64,000 nucleotides of DNA from Rhodopseudomonas palustris HaA2. Lineage in GTDB: Bacteria; Pseudomonadota; Alphaproteobacteria; Rhizobiales; Xanthobacteraceae. The notes beneath the pieces are model-generated. The model was given only the letters and a program-made list of their open reading frames with translations. It was not told where the DNA came from and did not search any database. Position numbers and translations under genes: made by a program. Below are positions 43,102-51,989 of this stretch, piece after piece (within the stretch, counting starts at the first letter, position 1; every line of letters begins with the position of its first letter). Where the stretch lies: positions 124,001 to 188,000 of the forward strand of contig NC_007778.1 of assembly GCF_000013365.1 (NCBI RefSeq), written 5' to 3'.

Positions 43102-45627
43102 TCACCCCATCACGCGCGGCAGGCCGTAGACGATCAGCAGCGTCGCGATCCCGATCGCGGCGGTAGCGTCGCTCCACAGCGCGCCGATCCGCAGATCGAC
43201 GGTCCGCGTTTGCGAGACGTAGCCGGTCCGGCTGCGCCAGATGCCGAAGCCGGCGAACACCGCGGCGAGCGCGGCGTGCAGACCGGCATAGATCAGGATG
43301 ATCGTGGTCGCCGCGGCGTAAGCGTGCTGGGTCGGCGGCGGCACCGCGAGGATGACGTCGGCAATGCCGAACAGCGCCACGATCTGCCCGAGCACCGCGA
43401 CCGCCAGCGCCGCCTCGCGCCGACGCCCGCTGCCGATCACCCTGCGGGCGGTCGCGAGCCGGCCGGCGATGAAGCCGAGCAGGAGGCCGGCCGTGCTCAA
43501 CGAGATTCCCCAGGGCGCGAAGGCGATCATCGCAGGCGGCGGCCAGTTCGGCGCCACCACCCACAGAAACAGAATGCCGAAGGCGAGCGACGCGAAGGCG
43601 GTGGCGTCAGCCGCGAGCGTCAACCCCAGCGCCCACAATGACGGCGGCGACGACGCCTCGCTGTGCAGCACCGCCGCGGCGCCGTGGCCGATCGGCAGCG
43701 CGCCGCGATCGCGCCGCTCGCCGGACACCGGCGTCCAGGCCAGCAGCATCGCGACGATCGCCGGCAGCGCCAGCAGCGCCACGACGTACAGCTTGAACAG
43801 CACCGCGACGAAGAACACGCCCGTCACCAGCGCGGTGAACAGCGGCAGCAGCGTGCGGTTCGGCAGCCGCACGATCTGCTCGACCCGCCCCGACATCACA
43901 TCGACGCCGAGCGTCTCCAGCCAGCCGTGGCGGACGAAGCCGAGATAGCCGCCGCCGCGTGCCAGATGGTTGCCGAGATCCGGCCGCTGCTGCAGCGGCG
44001 TGCGCGTCGCGACATCGGGCAATGAGGCGAAGGCGTAGTTCGTCGGCGGCACGGCGATGGACCATTCCAGCGTCCCGGCGCCCCATGGATTGCGCGTACT
44101 GCGTTGGCCGTGCAGCCAGTGCATCAGCACATCGACGGTGAACAGCGCAAACCCGATCGCCATCACGAAGCTGCCGGCCGATGAAATCAGATTCGGCCAC
44201 TCCCATCCGGTCTCGGCGCCGTAGCCGTGAATCCGCCGCGGCATGCCGAGCAGGCCGGTCAGATGCATCACCAGGAACGTCACATTGAAACCGATGATGA
44301 TCAGCCAGAACGCCGGCACGCCGAGGCTGTGGCGCGGCACCCGCCCGGTGATATGCGGCAACCAGTAATACGCCGCCGCCAACATCGGAAACACGAAGCC
44401 GCCGACCAACACGTAGTGCAGATGCGCGACGACGAAATGGGTGTCGTGGACCTGCCAGTTGAACGGCACGATCGCCAACATCACGCCGGTGAGGCCGCCG
44501 ACCACGAACACCGAGAAGAAGCCGAGCAGATACAGCATCGGCAGCTTGAGCTGCGGCCGCCCCGCCGCCAGCGTGCCGATCCAGGCGAAGATCTGCACCG
44601 CGGTCGGCACCGCCACCGCGGTGCTCGCCGAGGAGAAGAACGCCAAAGCGAGATGCGGAATGCCGACCGTGAACATGTGGTGGACCCACAGCCCGAAGCT
44701 GAGGAACGCCAGCGCCACGATGCTGATCACGATCGCGCTGTAGCCGAGGATCTCGCGCCGCGCGAGCACCGGCAGGATGGTCGAGACCATGCCGGCGGCC
44801 GGCAGGAAGATGATGTAGACCTCGGGATGGCCGAACAGCCAGAACAGATGCTGCCAAAGCAGCGCGTCGCCGCCGCGGGTCGGATCGAAGAACGGCAGAT
44901 CGAACGCGCGCTCGACCTCGAGCAGGATCGAGCCGAGGATCAGCGGCGGAAAGCCGAACAGCATCATGAAGGCGGTGACCAGCAGGTACCACGCCAACAG
45001 CGGCATCTTGTCGAGCGACATCCCGGGCGCGCGCATCTTCAGGATCGTCGCGATGATTTCGACCGCGGCCGACAGCGCCGAGATCTCCACGAAGGTGATG
45101 CCGATCAGCCAGATGTCGGAATTGATGCCGGGCGTATAGACCCGCGAGCTCAGCGGCGTGTACATGAACCAGCCGCCGTTCGGCGCCAGCCCGACCGCCA
45201 TCGCGATCAGCAGCATCGAGCCGCCGAACAGATAGCACCAATAGCCGTAGGCGCCGAGCCGCGGAAACGCCATGTCGCGCGCGCCGAGGATCTTGGGCAG
45301 CAGATAGATCGCGAAGCCCTCGAACATCGGGATCGCGAACAGGAACATCATCACCGTGCCGTGCATGGTGAAGACCTGATTGTAGATCTCGGGCTGGAGA
45401 AACGCGCTGCGCGGCGTCGCGAGTTGCGCCCGGATCAGCATCGCCAGGATGCCGCCGATGCCGAAGAACACGAAGGCGGTGGCGATGAAGCGGCGGCCGA
45501 CGATGGTGTGGTTCACCGCTGCGAGCCGGCCCCAGCCGCCCGGCGTGCCCCACACCGCCTCGAGCTGCTTGTGCAGGCGGATCGGGCTCGCCGCCGCTGC
45601 GGATGCGTCCGGACGCTGGTTCGTCAT
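43102..45627 (-). CDS. ctaD: cytochrome oxidase subunit I fused to subunit III-like domain
   Basis: The 841-residue protein has a complete subunit I (residues 1-560). Heme a ligand H89 is in TMHGTVMMF. CuB/cross-link motif HPEVY is H267-Y271, including the A-type Glu269, and CuB ligands are H316-H317. DTHFVVAHLHYVL carries the heme a3/a ligands. D118 of the D-channel entrance is present, but the Asn seven residues later is Gly125, and the K-channel Lys position in the PT-x2-K-IF motif is Gln345. The C-terminal 250 residues (GLTLAADATAFASLAFGILFLWVV onward) resemble part of subunit III. It is close in layout to alternative oxidases of Bradyrhizobium (coxMN type, from memory). The start overlaps the subunit II stop. 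Confidence 0.93.
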   Translation of the reverse strand: MTNQRPDASAAAASPIRLHKQLEAVWGTPGGWGRLAAVNHTIVGRRFIATAFVFFGIGGILAMLIRAQLATPRSAFLQPEIYNQVFTMHGTVMMFLFAIPMFEGFAIYLLPKILGARDMAFPRLGAYGYWCYLFGGSMLLIAMAVGLAPNGGWFMYTPLSSRVYTPGINSDIWLIGITFVEISALSAAVEIIATILKMRAPGMSLDKMPLLAWYLLVTAFMMLFGFPPLILGSILLEVERAFDLPFFDPTRGGDALLWQHLFWLFGHPEVYIIFLPAAGMVSTILPVLARREILGYSAIVISIVALAFLSFGLWVHHMFTVGIPHLALAFFSSASTAVAVPTAVQIFAWIGTLAAGRPQLKLPMLYLLGFFSVFVVGGLTGVMLAIVPFNWQVHDTHFVVAHLHYVLVGGFVFPMLAAAYYWLPHITGRVPRHSLGVPAFWLIIIGFNVTFLVMHLTGLLGMPRRIHGYGAETGWEWPNLISSAGSFVMAIGFALFTVDVLMHWLHGQRSTRNPWGAGTLEWSIAVPPTNYAFASLPDVATRTPLQQRPDLGNHLARGGGYLGFVRHGWLETLGVDVMSGRVEQIVRLPNRTLLPLFTALVTGVFFVAVLFKLYVVALLALPAIVAMLLAWTPVSGERRDRGALPIGHGAAAVLHSEASSPPSLWALGLTLAADATAFASLAFGILFLWVVAPNWPPPAMIAFAPWGISLSTAGLLLGFIAGRLATARRVIGSGRRREAALAVAVLGQIVALFGIADVILAVPPPTQHAYAAATTIILIYAGLHAALAAVFAGFGIWRSRTGYVSQTRTVDLRIGALWSDATAAIGIATLLIVYGLPRVMG

Positions 45628-46322
45628 CGCTTGTCCTGTGGCAGCGCGCGCAGCCGATCGGCGAAGGCATCCGCCTCGAGCGCCTCGACGCTGAAATCCA
45701 TGATGGTGTGGCCGGTGCCGCAGAATTCGGCGCAGACGCCGCGATACATCCCCGGCTGCGCGGCGGAGAGCCGGATCAGATTGACGTGGCCCGGAATCGC
45801 ATCGATCTTGCCGCCGAGCCGCGGGATCCAGAAGCTGTGGATCACATCGGCGCTGCTGACGCGCAGGTCGACCGGCCGGCCGGCCGGGATGTGCAATTCA
45901 TTGACCGAGAACCGCCCGCCGCCCTGCCCGGGATAGCGGAACGTCCACTGCCACTGCTTCGCCTCGACATCGACCCGCAGCGCGTCGGCCGCGGGATGCG
46001 CGAGCAGCCGCTCGCCGGTCAGCAGCCCGTAGCCGAGCAGCGGCGTCAGCACCAGCGCCGGCAGCAACAGCCCGCCGCCGACGAGCCAGAGCTTCGGCGA
46101 GGTCGTGCCGTCGCCGCGCCGCACGAAGGCCCACCACAGCAACCCCATCACCAGCATGAACAGCGCGGTTGCGCCGATCAGCATCACCCACCACAGCTCA
46201 GCGATCGCCGAGGCCGCGGGACCGGCCGGATCGAGCGTCGACAGCGGCCCCCCGCAGCCGGCCAGCGGCAATCCCGACGCCGCGACGATGCCGGCGGTGA
46301 ACCAAGCGCGGCATCGGCGCAT
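45624..46322 (-). CDS. ctaC: cytochrome oxidase subunit II (CuA)
   Basis: The 232-residue lipoprotein-type subunit starts at ATG 46322. The lipobox LAGC falls at the end of the signal, followed by two helices (WWVMLIGATALFMLVMGLLWWAF and LVGGGLLLPALVLTPLLGYGLL). The periplasmic CuA cupredoxin domain has the Trp-rich WQWTFRYPG, the His in DVIHSFWIP and CAEFCGTGHTIM with both Cys, Glu, His and Met ligands. There is no fused cytochrome c domain, so this is aa3-like rather than caa3. It overlaps ctaD by four bases. Only 21 bases separate it from the divergent DUF2231 gene. Confidence 0.93.
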   Translation of the reverse strand: MRRCRAWFTAGIVAASGLPLAGCGGPLSTLDPAGPAASAIAELWWVMLIGATALFMLVMGLLWWAFVRRGDGTTSPKLWLVGGGLLLPALVLTPLLGYGLLTGERLLAHPAADALRVDVEAKQWQWTFRYPGQGGGRFSVNELHIPAGRPVDLRVSSADVIHSFWIPRLGGKIDAIPGHVNLIRLSAAQPGMYRGVCAEFCGTGHTIMDFSVEALEADAFADRLRALPQDKR

Positions 46323-46343
46323 TAGGTCGGGGCGAGGTGCAAG

Positions 46344-46826
46344 ATGCCGAAGACGATTCTCGAAGAAGTCCGCGCTTACGACACCAATTCGATCGTGGCC
46401 CTCGCCGGCCATCCGATCCACGCCATGATGGTCTCGTTTCCGATCGCGCTGGTGATCGCGACGCTCGGCTGCGACATCTTCTACTGGTGGGGCGGCGATC
46501 CGTTCTGGGCGCGCGCCGGGCTGTGGGCCAGCGGCTTCGCGTTCTGGCTCGGCGTCGCCGCCAGTCTCGCCGGCACCGCGGAACTGCTGCTGGTCGAGGG
46601 CATACGCAAGCGCGCGGCGAGCTGGATGCACGCCATCGCCGGGGTGATGCTGGTGTCGATCGCCGGCGCCAATTGGGGTCTGCGGCTGGTCGACCACGAG
46701 AACGTGCTGCCGGTCGGCCTGATGGTGTCGGCGCTGGGCTCGGTGTTCGTCGGCATCGCCGGCTGGCACGGCGGCAAGCTGGTGTTCGATCACGGCATCG
46801 GCCTGATGGTCTCGACGAAGGACTGA
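46344..46826 (+). CDS. DUF2231-type membrane protein
   Basis: The 160-residue protein has four helices. HPIHAMMVSFPIALVIATLGCDIFYWW is the typical DUF2231 opening with conserved His residues, and GWHGGKLVFDHGIGL is the typical ending. The family is uncharacterised but may bind heme or quinone. It is transcribed against the oxidase genes on both sides. Its promoter must lie within the 21-base gap or the subunit II gene, and its last 37 bases overlap the 3' end of the HemJ/CopD-like gene. Confidence 0.85.
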   Translation: MPKTILEEVRAYDTNSIVALAGHPIHAMMVSFPIALVIATLGCDIFYWWGGDPFWARAGLWASGFAFWLGVAASLAGTAELLLVEGIRKRAASWMHAIAGVMLVSIAGANWGLRLVDHENVLPVGLMVSALGSVFVGIAGWHGGKLVFDHGIGLMVSTKD

Positions 46827-47284
46827 AGTCCCCCGGGCTGCCGCATCCATGGCGGAAAGGCCGCGGTTTCGATCGCAGGCTTGTCGAGGATCAGCACCAG
46901 GATGACGCCGATCACCGCGACCGTCACGACGGTCATCACCCAGCGCCGCCACGGCGCGTAGTAGCCCTCCGGTTCGAACACGCTCAGGATCAAATAGCCG
47001 GCCCGCATGTGGATGATCACCAGCAGCCCGACGGCGAGGAGCTTCAGCATCATCCAGGTGGTGAAGACCTCGCGCATGAACAGCAGCGTCGTCCCCGCCA
47101 CCACCGCCACGAACGCCGCCGGCGAGGTGACGGCGATGAACAGCGTCCGGGTGAAGCGGTTCAGCTCGACCGCAGGGCCGCGGCCGAGCCGGCTGCGCTG
47201 GGCAAACAGGCCCGGCAGCACCAGCAGCCCGGCGCACCACACGATCAGCGCCAGAATGTGGATGGCCTTCAGCCACGCGATCAT
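46790..47284 (-). CDS. HemJ/CopD-like membrane protein
   Basis: The 164-residue membrane protein opens MIAWLKAIHILALIVWCAGLLVLPGLFAQ, the HemJ/CopD pattern with a conserved His on helix 1 and a second in LVIIHMRAGYLI. Four helices are visible. Members include protoporphyrinogen oxidase HemJ and copper-resistance CopD, so it may serve heme or copper assembly of the oxidase. It overlaps the CtaG-like gene by four bases. Its stop end overlaps the opposing DUF2231 gene. Confidence 0.75.
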   Translation of the reverse strand: MIAWLKAIHILALIVWCAGLLVLPGLFAQRSRLGRGPAVELNRFTRTLFIAVTSPAAFVAVVAGTTLLFMREVFTTWMMLKLLAVGLLVIIHMRAGYLILSVFEPEGYYAPWRRWVMTVVTVAVIGVILVLILDKPAIETAAFPPWMRQPGGLQSFVETIRPMP

Positions 47285-48048
47285 CGCACCGCTTCATCGA
47301 TTGTCGCGACAGGCTGGTCGAGACGGCTCGCCAGCAGCGCCAACGCCGCCGCCAAATAGGGAATCGATGCCGGCACCCACATGATCAGCCCGGCGAGCTG
47401 CTGATCCTGCAGCGCGGTCAGCCCCCAGGGCGCGGTGACGCCGAGATGCGCCTCGTACAGCGGCGTCCGCGCGAAAGTGATGACGGCGCCGAGCAACCCC
47501 ATCTGCACCACCGAGCCGAGCAAGAGCGCCAGCGTGGTGCCGAGCCGCGTCGCCGGCGACAGCACCGCGCTCCACAGCCACATCGCGCTGCCCAGCAGGC
47601 TCAGCTCCATCACCCAGAACATCGCCGGATCGGCCAGCGCCGCGACGTAGGGCGCCGGCGCGTGCCACAGCCACAGCAGCACCAGATGCACCACGAACGC
47701 CGCGCTGCCGGACGCGGCTCCGAGTCTTTGTGGCACAAGCCGGCGCGGCAGCGACCACGCCAGCAACGGCGCCGCAATTGCGACCATCACGGCATGATGC
47801 GCGACCCGCGCGGAAAACAGCGCCGAGGTCAGCGCACACAGCGGCGACACGAACAGCGCGAACAACAGCGCCCAGGCGGTCGCCGCCGACGCCATGCGGC
47901 TGCGCCGATCGCCTTCGCGCTCGCGCCACAGCAGGCCGAGATGCAGCACACAACCGCCGCCGAGCGCCACCAGCAGCACCGGATCGACATTCCATCGGCT
48001 CAAAAGTTCAGCGGGAAGCGGCGCTGCGCCGCAATAGGGATTGATCAT
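47281..48048 (-). CDS. ctaG: CtaG-like cytochrome oxidase assembly protein (caa3_CtaG family)
   Basis: The 255-residue protein starts at ATG 48048; a longer frame upstream is unlikely. It has about seven helices with the family motifs RVAHHAVMVAIAAPLLAWS, HLVLLWLWHAPAPYVAAL and DQQLAGLIMWVPASIPYLAAAL. The His-rich helices probably bind copper or heme. The family assists CuA/CuB assembly, as for Bacillus CtaG. It is the first gene of the oxidase cluster on this strand. Confidence 0.85.
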   Translation of the reverse strand: MINPYCGAAPLPAELLSRWNVDPVLLVALGGGCVLHLGLLWREREGDRRSRMASAATAWALLFALFVSPLCALTSALFSARVAHHAVMVAIAAPLLAWSLPRRLVPQRLGAASGSAAFVVHLVLLWLWHAPAPYVAALADPAMFWVMELSLLGSAMWLWSAVLSPATRLGTTLALLLGSVVQMGLLGAVITFARTPLYEAHLGVTAPWGLTALQDQQLAGLIMWVPASIPYLAAALALLASRLDQPVATIDEAVR

Positions 48049-48509
48049 GGTACTGTTCCGAAAACGACGATCCCGATGGAGTATCGAAGCGAACGACGGC
48101 GGCGACGGCGCGGCCTCGCCACCACCTGGCGCTACCGCGCGAACGAGCGGCGCTACGCAGAGCTGAGAAGCGCCGGACGGCCAACGCCCGAGCGCACGCC
48201 GGGATGCAGCGCAACATGGTGGCAAAAGGTCACAGGACCGGGACGACACTCCGTCCGGATCGGCAGCGCTGCGCGGGTTTTCGATTCAACTCGTCATGCC
48301 CGGCCTTGTGCCGGGCATCCACGTCTTGCAGCGGGAGCCGCGGGAGAAAGGCGTGGATGGCCGGGCCAAGCCCGGCCACGACGGGAATTGGTTGCGATTG
48401 AGCGGTTTACAGAATGCGCTCTTTGCAGCTCGCATCATGAGTCCGACTGGCGGGATCAGAAGTCACCGCGTCGTGGGGGCCTATCGCTTCAATCCCTCGA
48501 TAAAGCGGA
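48049..48509. other. intergenic region of 461 bases
   Basis: It holds the promoter region of the ctaG-led operon next to 48049, a family A REP element at 48292-48384 and the 3' flank of hutX. No gene is supported. Open frames around 48100-48290 are Arg-rich and lack ribosome-binding sites. Confidence 0.45.
48292..48384. repeat. REP-like palindromic element, family A copy 3
   Basis: CGTCATGCCCGGCCTTGTGC opens the element. It is mirrored by GCCAAGCCCGGCCACGACGG ending at 48384, with GCATCCACGTC / GCGTGGATGG inner arms. It lies downstream of hutX. Arm changes are partly compensated between copies, as expected for a selected stem. Confidence 0.88.
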
Positions 48510-49037
48510 CTAGCCGCCCTGCCCGGCGCCGCAGCGGTCGGCAAGCGCCCTGAACCGCACCAACTGGTCGGCGCGCAATTCGCGGCTGGAATCGCGGCCG
48601 ACGAACACCTTGAACATGATGCCGCCGCCCTGGTTGAGAAATGCCACGAAGGCGCTGGACTTGCCCATGAACGGCCGCTCGACGAAAGCGACGCCGCCGC
48701 AATTGTCGTGTTTCAAATGGCCGTGCAGCCCTTTCGGCTGCATCAGGTTGAAGTAGCCGCGGCCGATTTCACCGGCCGGCACCTCGCCGGTGAATTCGAA
48801 GATCGCATCCTCAGTGTGCACGATCAGCGTCACCTCGCCCCAGCCGGCGATGTCGGCCATCGCCGGGACGAAGCCGTCGCCCGGACCGAGCCGCGCCATG
48901 CCGGGCGGCAGCGCCTCGATCACGTCGCGCGGCGACACCTTCCATTGCCGCGCCACGTCCTCGATCACGGCGGCCGGATTGTCGGCCATATAGGCCCGAA
49001 GATCGGCGGGCTCCGACGTCACGACGGACGCGACCAT
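48510..49037 (-). CDS. hutX: HutX-type cytosolic heme carrier
   Basis: The 175-residue protein matches HutX/HuvX: VARQWKVSPRDVIEALPPGMARLGPGDGFVPAMADIAGWGEVTLIVHTEDAIFEFTGEVP, then GRGYFNLMQPKGLHGHLKHDNCGGVAFVERPFMGKSSAFVAFLNQGGGIMFKVFVGRD. HutX binds heme in the cytoplasm and passes it to a heme-degrading enzyme. It begins 18 bases after the IsdG-like monooxygenase gene, so donor and enzyme are cotranscribed. It is the last gene of the hmuR-led operon. Confidence 0.92.
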   Translation of the reverse strand: MVASVVTSEPADLRAYMADNPAAVIEDVARQWKVSPRDVIEALPPGMARLGPGDGFVPAMADIAGWGEVTLIVHTEDAIFEFTGEVPAGEIGRGYFNLMQPKGLHGHLKHDNCGGVAFVERPFMGKSSAFVAFLNQGGGIMFKVFVGRDSSRELRADQLVRFRALADRCGAGQGG

Positions 49038-49055
49038 GGTGTTCTCCGTTTCCGT

Positions 49056-49391
49056 TCAGGCGGCCGCGGCCGATTTGCGTTCGGTGCGCAGCACTTCGAA
49101 TCCCTCGAACCGGGGATGGCCGAGATACAGGCTCTCCCCGGTCTCGTTGCCGGCCCGCGCATGCGAGCGGCGGAACTGCTCGGACGTCGTCCAGGCCTCG
49201 AACGCGGCCTTGTCGGCCCAGGTGGTGTGGGTCGAATACAGCGTGTGGTCGTCGCTGACCGGCCCCTTGAGGAGATGAAACTCGATGAACCCCTGCATCT
49301 CGCCGAGATAGGATTCGCGCGCGCTCCAGACCGCCTCGAACGCCTGCTCGGCGCCACGTTTCACCTGGAACCGATTCATCGCAATGAACAT
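49056..49391 (-). CDS. IsdG-like heme-degrading monooxygenase (HmuQ/HmuD type)
   Basis: The 111-residue protein starts at ATG 49391 behind GGGAGATGAC. It is a one-domain antibiotic-biosynthesis-monooxygenase fold. The residues equivalent to the IsdG catalytic triad are N6 (MNRFQV), W67 (FEAWTTSEQF) and H77 (RRSHARAG), at almost the same numbers as in IsdG. It should bind heme and open it with oxygen, releasing iron. Rhizobial HmuQ/HmuD are the closest characterised type, but which one this is cannot be said. It lies between hmuR and hutX on one transcript. Confidence 0.88.
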   Translation of the reverse strand: MFIAMNRFQVKRGAEQAFEAVWSARESYLGEMQGFIEFHLLKGPVSDDHTLYSTHTTWADKAAFEAWTTSEQFRRSHARAGNETGESLYLGHPRFEGFEVLRTERKSAAAA

Positions 49392-49462
49392 GTCATCTCC
49401 CTGCCGTTGACTTCGCCACACACCCGCTGCGTTCGGCCCGACGCGCGGGCTGCAGCGAATTC

Positions 49463-51799
49463 CTATGCACCTCCGAAGTGCACCTTGATCCCGCCCTTGT
49501 ACACGATGCCGGCTCCCGGACTGCTGAACAGAACATCGTTCTGCGACGTGCCATCGGTCGACGATCCGGGGATCGCATACGGACGATAGTAGTTGTTGAG
49601 GATATTATCGACCGAGAAGTGCAAGGTCACGTCCGCCGTCGGCCGATAGGCGACGTTGAGATTGACCAGATCGTAGGAGGTCGCCGGCAGATAGCCGGCG
49701 GGCAGATTGGTGTTGGCGGCGTACGACGCCCATTGCGCAGCGATCGTCAGCTTGCGGTCGAGCAGGCGCACGCCGCCCGACGTGACGACCTTGCGCGACG
49801 GCACCGAGGCGAGGCCGAGGCCGGTGTCGGTGTTGACGCCGCGCAGCGTCGAGGCCGACAGGCCGACGAACCACAGCCCGGCGTCGTAGGAGGTCTCGAG
49901 CTCGACGCCTTCGATGCGGGCGTGCGGGATGTTCTGATACTGATAATACTTGCTGTACATGCCGTAGATCGTCGCCTGCGGCGTCGAGGCGACGAGCTCG
50001 ATATAGTCGTCGACGTCGTTGCGGAAGGCGTTGATCTTGCCGCGGAAGCTGTCGCCCGACACGAACACGTCGTTGTATTTCAGATTGATGCCGACTTCCT
50101 TGTTCTTGCCGACTTCGGGCCGCAGCCCGGTGTTCGGGATCAGACAGAACAGGCCGCTGGTGCCGTCCGCGCAGGTGAACAGCGCGGGGCCGCCGCCGGT
50201 GGCGTGCGCGCCCGAGATCAGCGTCTCGGTGATCGACGGCGCGCGATAGCCTTCGGCGTAGCTGACATAGGGCGTCAGCCCCGCCAGCGGTGTGACGCCG
50301 ACGGTGATCTTAGGCGACAGCCGGCTGCCGCTCGCCGAGCTGGTCTCCGAACTGAGCTCGTAATGGTCGTACCGCGCCGCGCCGATCACCTCGAGCCAGC
50401 TCGCGTAGTTGTTCTTGAGCTGGATGAAGCCGCCGGACACGGTGCGCTCGCCGCTCGGGGTGGTGATGTTGGAATTGCCGCGCGAATCCCAGGTCGTGAC
50501 CTTGTCGTTGAAGACATCGAAGCCGTAGGTGACGGCGGTGCGCCAGTCGCCGTAATCGAACCGCGTGGTGTTGTTGGCGTCGATGCCGATCGTATCCAGC
50601 CGGTAGCCGCGCTGGTCGCCGACGCAACCCGAGATGTTGTTGCCGACATTGCCGGTGCCGCAATAGGCCGCGCCGCTGGTGGAGTTGTGATAGGTCTTGG
50701 TCTGATCGTTGTCGGTGCGGTTGCCGTACAGGCTGATGTTCCAGTCGAACAGCATGTCGTCCGGCCGCGAATACTTCCAGCTCATCGTTCCGGTGTAGTT
50801 CTTCACGTTGGATTCGTAGACCGACGAACCCTGATACAGCGCGCGCTGCGCCGCGGTCAGCACCGGGCCGCGATTGAACTGGCCGATATCGTAATTGTAG
50901 TCCTGGAAGATGCCGCCGAACTTGATCTCGTGGCCGTCGGCCGGCCGCACCGTCAGCTTCAGCAGCCCGCCGGCGATGTCGTTGCCGGTGTTGCCGATCT
51001 CGGTGCCGGCGCCGTCCTTGTAGTTGCCTTGCGTGCGATACAGCGCACCGCCGAACACGTCGACGGTGGGATCGACCCGGACGCCGCCGAATATCGAGCC
51101 GAGCCCGCGCGCATTGTTGCTGCCGTAGGACCCCGTCATGTCGACGCCCCAGCGCTCGCCGGCACGCAGCACGTCGTCGATGTCCTTGGTGCGGAACGAC
51201 ACCACGCCGCCGATCGCGCCCGAACCGTAGACGTTGGCGCTGGGGCCGCGCACCACGTCGACGCCGCCGATCAATTCGGGATCGAGAAAGAACGAGCCCT
51301 GCGCATTGTGGCCGGAGCGCTGGTAGTTCTGCCGCGCGCCGTCGACCACCACGGCGACCCGGCCGAAATCCTGCAGGCCGCGGATGTTGATGGCGGTGGA
51401 CGGATCGTCGCCGCGGTCCTGGAACGCCACGCCCGGGGTGGCGACGAAAATGTCCTGCAGCCGGTTCGGCTGCAGCCGCTCGATCTGCCCCTGGGTGATC
51501 GCGCTCGCCGGCGCCAGCGCGTCGATCGCGCGCTCCTCAGTCTTCGTCGCCGACACGGTGATGGTGTCGAGCGCCTGGACGCCTTGCCCGGCCTGCGCCA
51601 GCGCGTCGCGCGGATCGCGCGCAGGCGTTTGCACCTGCTGTTGCGCCGCTGGCTTCGCCGCCTGCTGCCGTTTGGCTTGCTTCTGCTGGTTCGGTGGCGA
51701 CGAGGTCGTCGCGGTTTGCGCCGCAGCGGGCGCCACCGCCAGTGCGACGACGGATCCAGATAGCAACAGCGCACGGATGCGCGAGTTCAGCCCCACCAT
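49463..51799 (-). CDS. hmuR: TonB-dependent heme/hemoglobin receptor
   Basis: The 778-residue outer-membrane receptor starts at ATG 51799. It has a signal peptide to AAAQ near residue 28, a Gln/Ala-rich linker (residues 30-70), TonB box LDTITVSAT (77-85), a plug with DRGDDPSTAINIRGLQDFGRVAVVVDGARQNYQRSGHN, then a 22-strand-type barrel. The heme-receptor box appears as EGYRAPSITETL and NTGLRPEVGKNKEVG, close to the FRAP/NPNL pair. The last residue group KVHFGGA lacks a terminal aromatic, which is unusual. No exbB, exbD or tonB is in the window. An Irr-box-like sequence lies about 140 bases upstream. Confidence 0.92.
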   Translation of the reverse strand: MVGLNSRIRALLLSGSVVALAVAPAAAQTATTSSPPNQQKQAKRQQAAKPAAQQQVQTPARDPRDALAQAGQGVQALDTITVSATKTEERAIDALAPASAITQGQIERLQPNRLQDIFVATPGVAFQDRGDDPSTAINIRGLQDFGRVAVVVDGARQNYQRSGHNAQGSFFLDPELIGGVDVVRGPSANVYGSGAIGGVVSFRTKDIDDVLRAGERWGVDMTGSYGSNNARGLGSIFGGVRVDPTVDVFGGALYRTQGNYKDGAGTEIGNTGNDIAGGLLKLTVRPADGHEIKFGGIFQDYNYDIGQFNRGPVLTAAQRALYQGSSVYESNVKNYTGTMSWKYSRPDDMLFDWNISLYGNRTDNDQTKTYHNSTSGAAYCGTGNVGNNISGCVGDQRGYRLDTIGIDANNTTRFDYGDWRTAVTYGFDVFNDKVTTWDSRGNSNITTPSGERTVSGGFIQLKNNYASWLEVIGAARYDHYELSSETSSASGSRLSPKITVGVTPLAGLTPYVSYAEGYRAPSITETLISGAHATGGGPALFTCADGTSGLFCLIPNTGLRPEVGKNKEVGINLKYNDVFVSGDSFRGKINAFRNDVDDYIELVASTPQATIYGMYSKYYQYQNIPHARIEGVELETSYDAGLWFVGLSASTLRGVNTDTGLGLASVPSRKVVTSGGVRLLDRKLTIAAQWASYAANTNLPAGYLPATSYDLVNLNVAYRPTADVTLHFSVDNILNNYYRPYAIPGSSTDGTSQNDVLFSSPGAGIVYKGGIKVHFGGA

Positions 51800-51941
51800 G
51801 ACAGCCCCGATCGTGTGTGTTGGTTGCGGCTGGCGGGCTCGCCCGAAGGCGGCTGGCTGGCAGAGAAACCGCCAGCAGATGCCGACGGCTTTGAATTTGG
51901 TAACGGAGCCGTGACGGACGGTCAACGTCGCTGCACAACCG

Positions 51942-51959
51942 ATTAAAACGATTGTAAGA
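51942..51959. promoter_or_regulatory. Irr-box-like site upstream of hmuR
   Basis: ATTAAAACGATTGTAAGA lies in the 190-base gap between hmuR and the SDR gene. It agrees at 14 of 18 positions with the site at 54412-54429 and resembles, from memory, the A/T-rich Irr box (ICE) of rhizobia. Irr with HmuP would be the expected regulators. Confidence 0.55.
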
Positions 51960-51989
51960 ACGCGCCGATGCGCGCCGCGTAGTGACGAA

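Noticed and set aside
28900-48384. Palindromic repeats considered as a CRISPR array or insertion-sequence ends
   Set aside because: Copies are kilobases apart, lack regular spacers and show no transposase or target duplication.
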